Assembly (NCBI GenBank): GCA_023433505.1
Contig: JAEZCO010000062.1
Location: 1-58,596, forward strand
DNA: 58,596 bases
Direction of reading: 5' to 3'
From: Bacillota bacterium
GTDB taxonomy: Bacteria; Bacillota; Clostridia; Acetivibrionales; DTU013
Program-made: the position numbers and the translations under genes
The notes under the pieces: model-generated
Database searches by the model: none
Seen by the model: the letters and a program-made list of their open reading frames with translations, nothing else
What the model was told of the DNA's origin: nothing
Shown here: positions 58,523 to 58,596 of the stretch, piece by piece
Layout: every line of letters starts with the position of its first letter
How positions within the stretch are numbered: position 1 is the stretch's first letter

Positions 58523-58596
58523 GGAGGGGTTCCCGAGTGGCCAAAGGGGGCAGACTGTAAATCTGTTGTCAGTGACTTCGATGGTTCAAATCCATC
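58523..58596 (+). tRNA. tRNA-Tyr (GTA), cut by the window end
   Basis: Begins GGAGGGGTTCCCGAGTGG and has anticodon arm CAGACTGTAAATCTG with anticodon GTA, and a long class II variable arm, as expected for bacterial tRNA-Tyr. The 3' acceptor half lies beyond the window. Four bases separate it from the preceding tRNA, so both are co-transcribed. Confidence 0.92.

Noticed and set aside
1..58596. CRISPR array, prophage, insertion sequence or defence island
   Set aside because: No regularly spaced repeats with spacers, integrase, transposase, phage structural or nuclease-defence genes were found; the repeats seen are dispersed and short.

Overview
The window reads as chromosomal DNA of a low-to-moderate GC, Gram-positive, anaerobic Clostridia-type bacterium. 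Evidence: the block order ylxM-ffh-rpsP-khpA-rimM-trmD-rplS-lepB-rbgA-rnhB-ylqG-ylqH-yraN; the fapR-plsX-fabH-fabD-fabG-acpP-fabF-rnc-(radical SAM)-smc-ftsY block; a Bacillus/Clostridium-type SOS box before recA; frequent TTG and GTG starts; and oxygen-sensitive 2[4Fe-4S] flavin and 2-oxoacid enzymes (EtfBA with a ferredoxin domain, IorAB). I cannot name the species from the sequence alone.

Layout. 1-6.1 kb: the end of a PQQ-type beta-propeller protein (+), a GntR/UTRA regulator, purB, a class Ic aspartate aminotransferase, about 870 bp without a convincing gene that carry degenerate direct repeats, and an M19 dipeptidase. 6.2-15.5 kb: the long minus-strand ylxM-ffh ... yraN translation/secretion/RNA operon, with its own strong promoter before ylxM and a second before rplS. 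15.6-19.1 kb: an orphan OadG-like small membrane protein (+), a UPF0182 membrane protein and a tiny zinc-ribbon protein. 19.1-31.9 kb: ftsY, smc, a radical SAM protein, rnc and the fatty-acid synthesis operon headed by its own regulator fapR. 32-34 kb: rimO-pgsA. 34.1-37.7 kb (+): acyl-CoA dehydrogenase, etfB and an etfA carrying an N-terminal double [4Fe-4S] ferredoxin domain. 37.8-42.5 kb: cinA-murJ and recA-recX. 42.8-47.3 kb (+): MoxR ATPase, DUF58 protein and transglutaminase-like membrane protein. 47.5-55.4 kb: ACT protein, phenylacetate-CoA ligase, iorB, iorA, then an acyl/aryl-CoA ligase and an LctP-type permease. 55.6-58.3 kb: a beta-CASP metallo-hydrolase and a DUF4432 aldose-epimerase-like protein. 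58.4 kb to the end (+): two tRNA genes (CAU anticodon; Tyr, cut by the window edge).

Most genes are housekeeping and sit on the minus strand. The metabolic part suggests anaerobic 2-oxoacid/aromatic-acid metabolism: IorAB makes arylacetyl-CoA plus reduced ferredoxin, PaaK and the second ligase activate acids, LctP moves a carboxylic acid, and the acyl-CoA dehydrogenase/Etf-ferredoxin set could reduce an enoyl-CoA in an electron-bifurcating or -confurcating reaction. That linkage is inference.

The most notable structure outside genes is a set of dispersed, hairpin-rich intergenic repeats. One family of about 60 bp has six copies (2861, 15372, 16002, 16095, 35464, 49290), some inside operons. 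A second family of about 90 bp with terminal inverted repeats has two copies (8723, 13561). A third, a composite hairpin, has two (12860, 26928). No insertion sequence, prophage, CRISPR array or defence system was seen.
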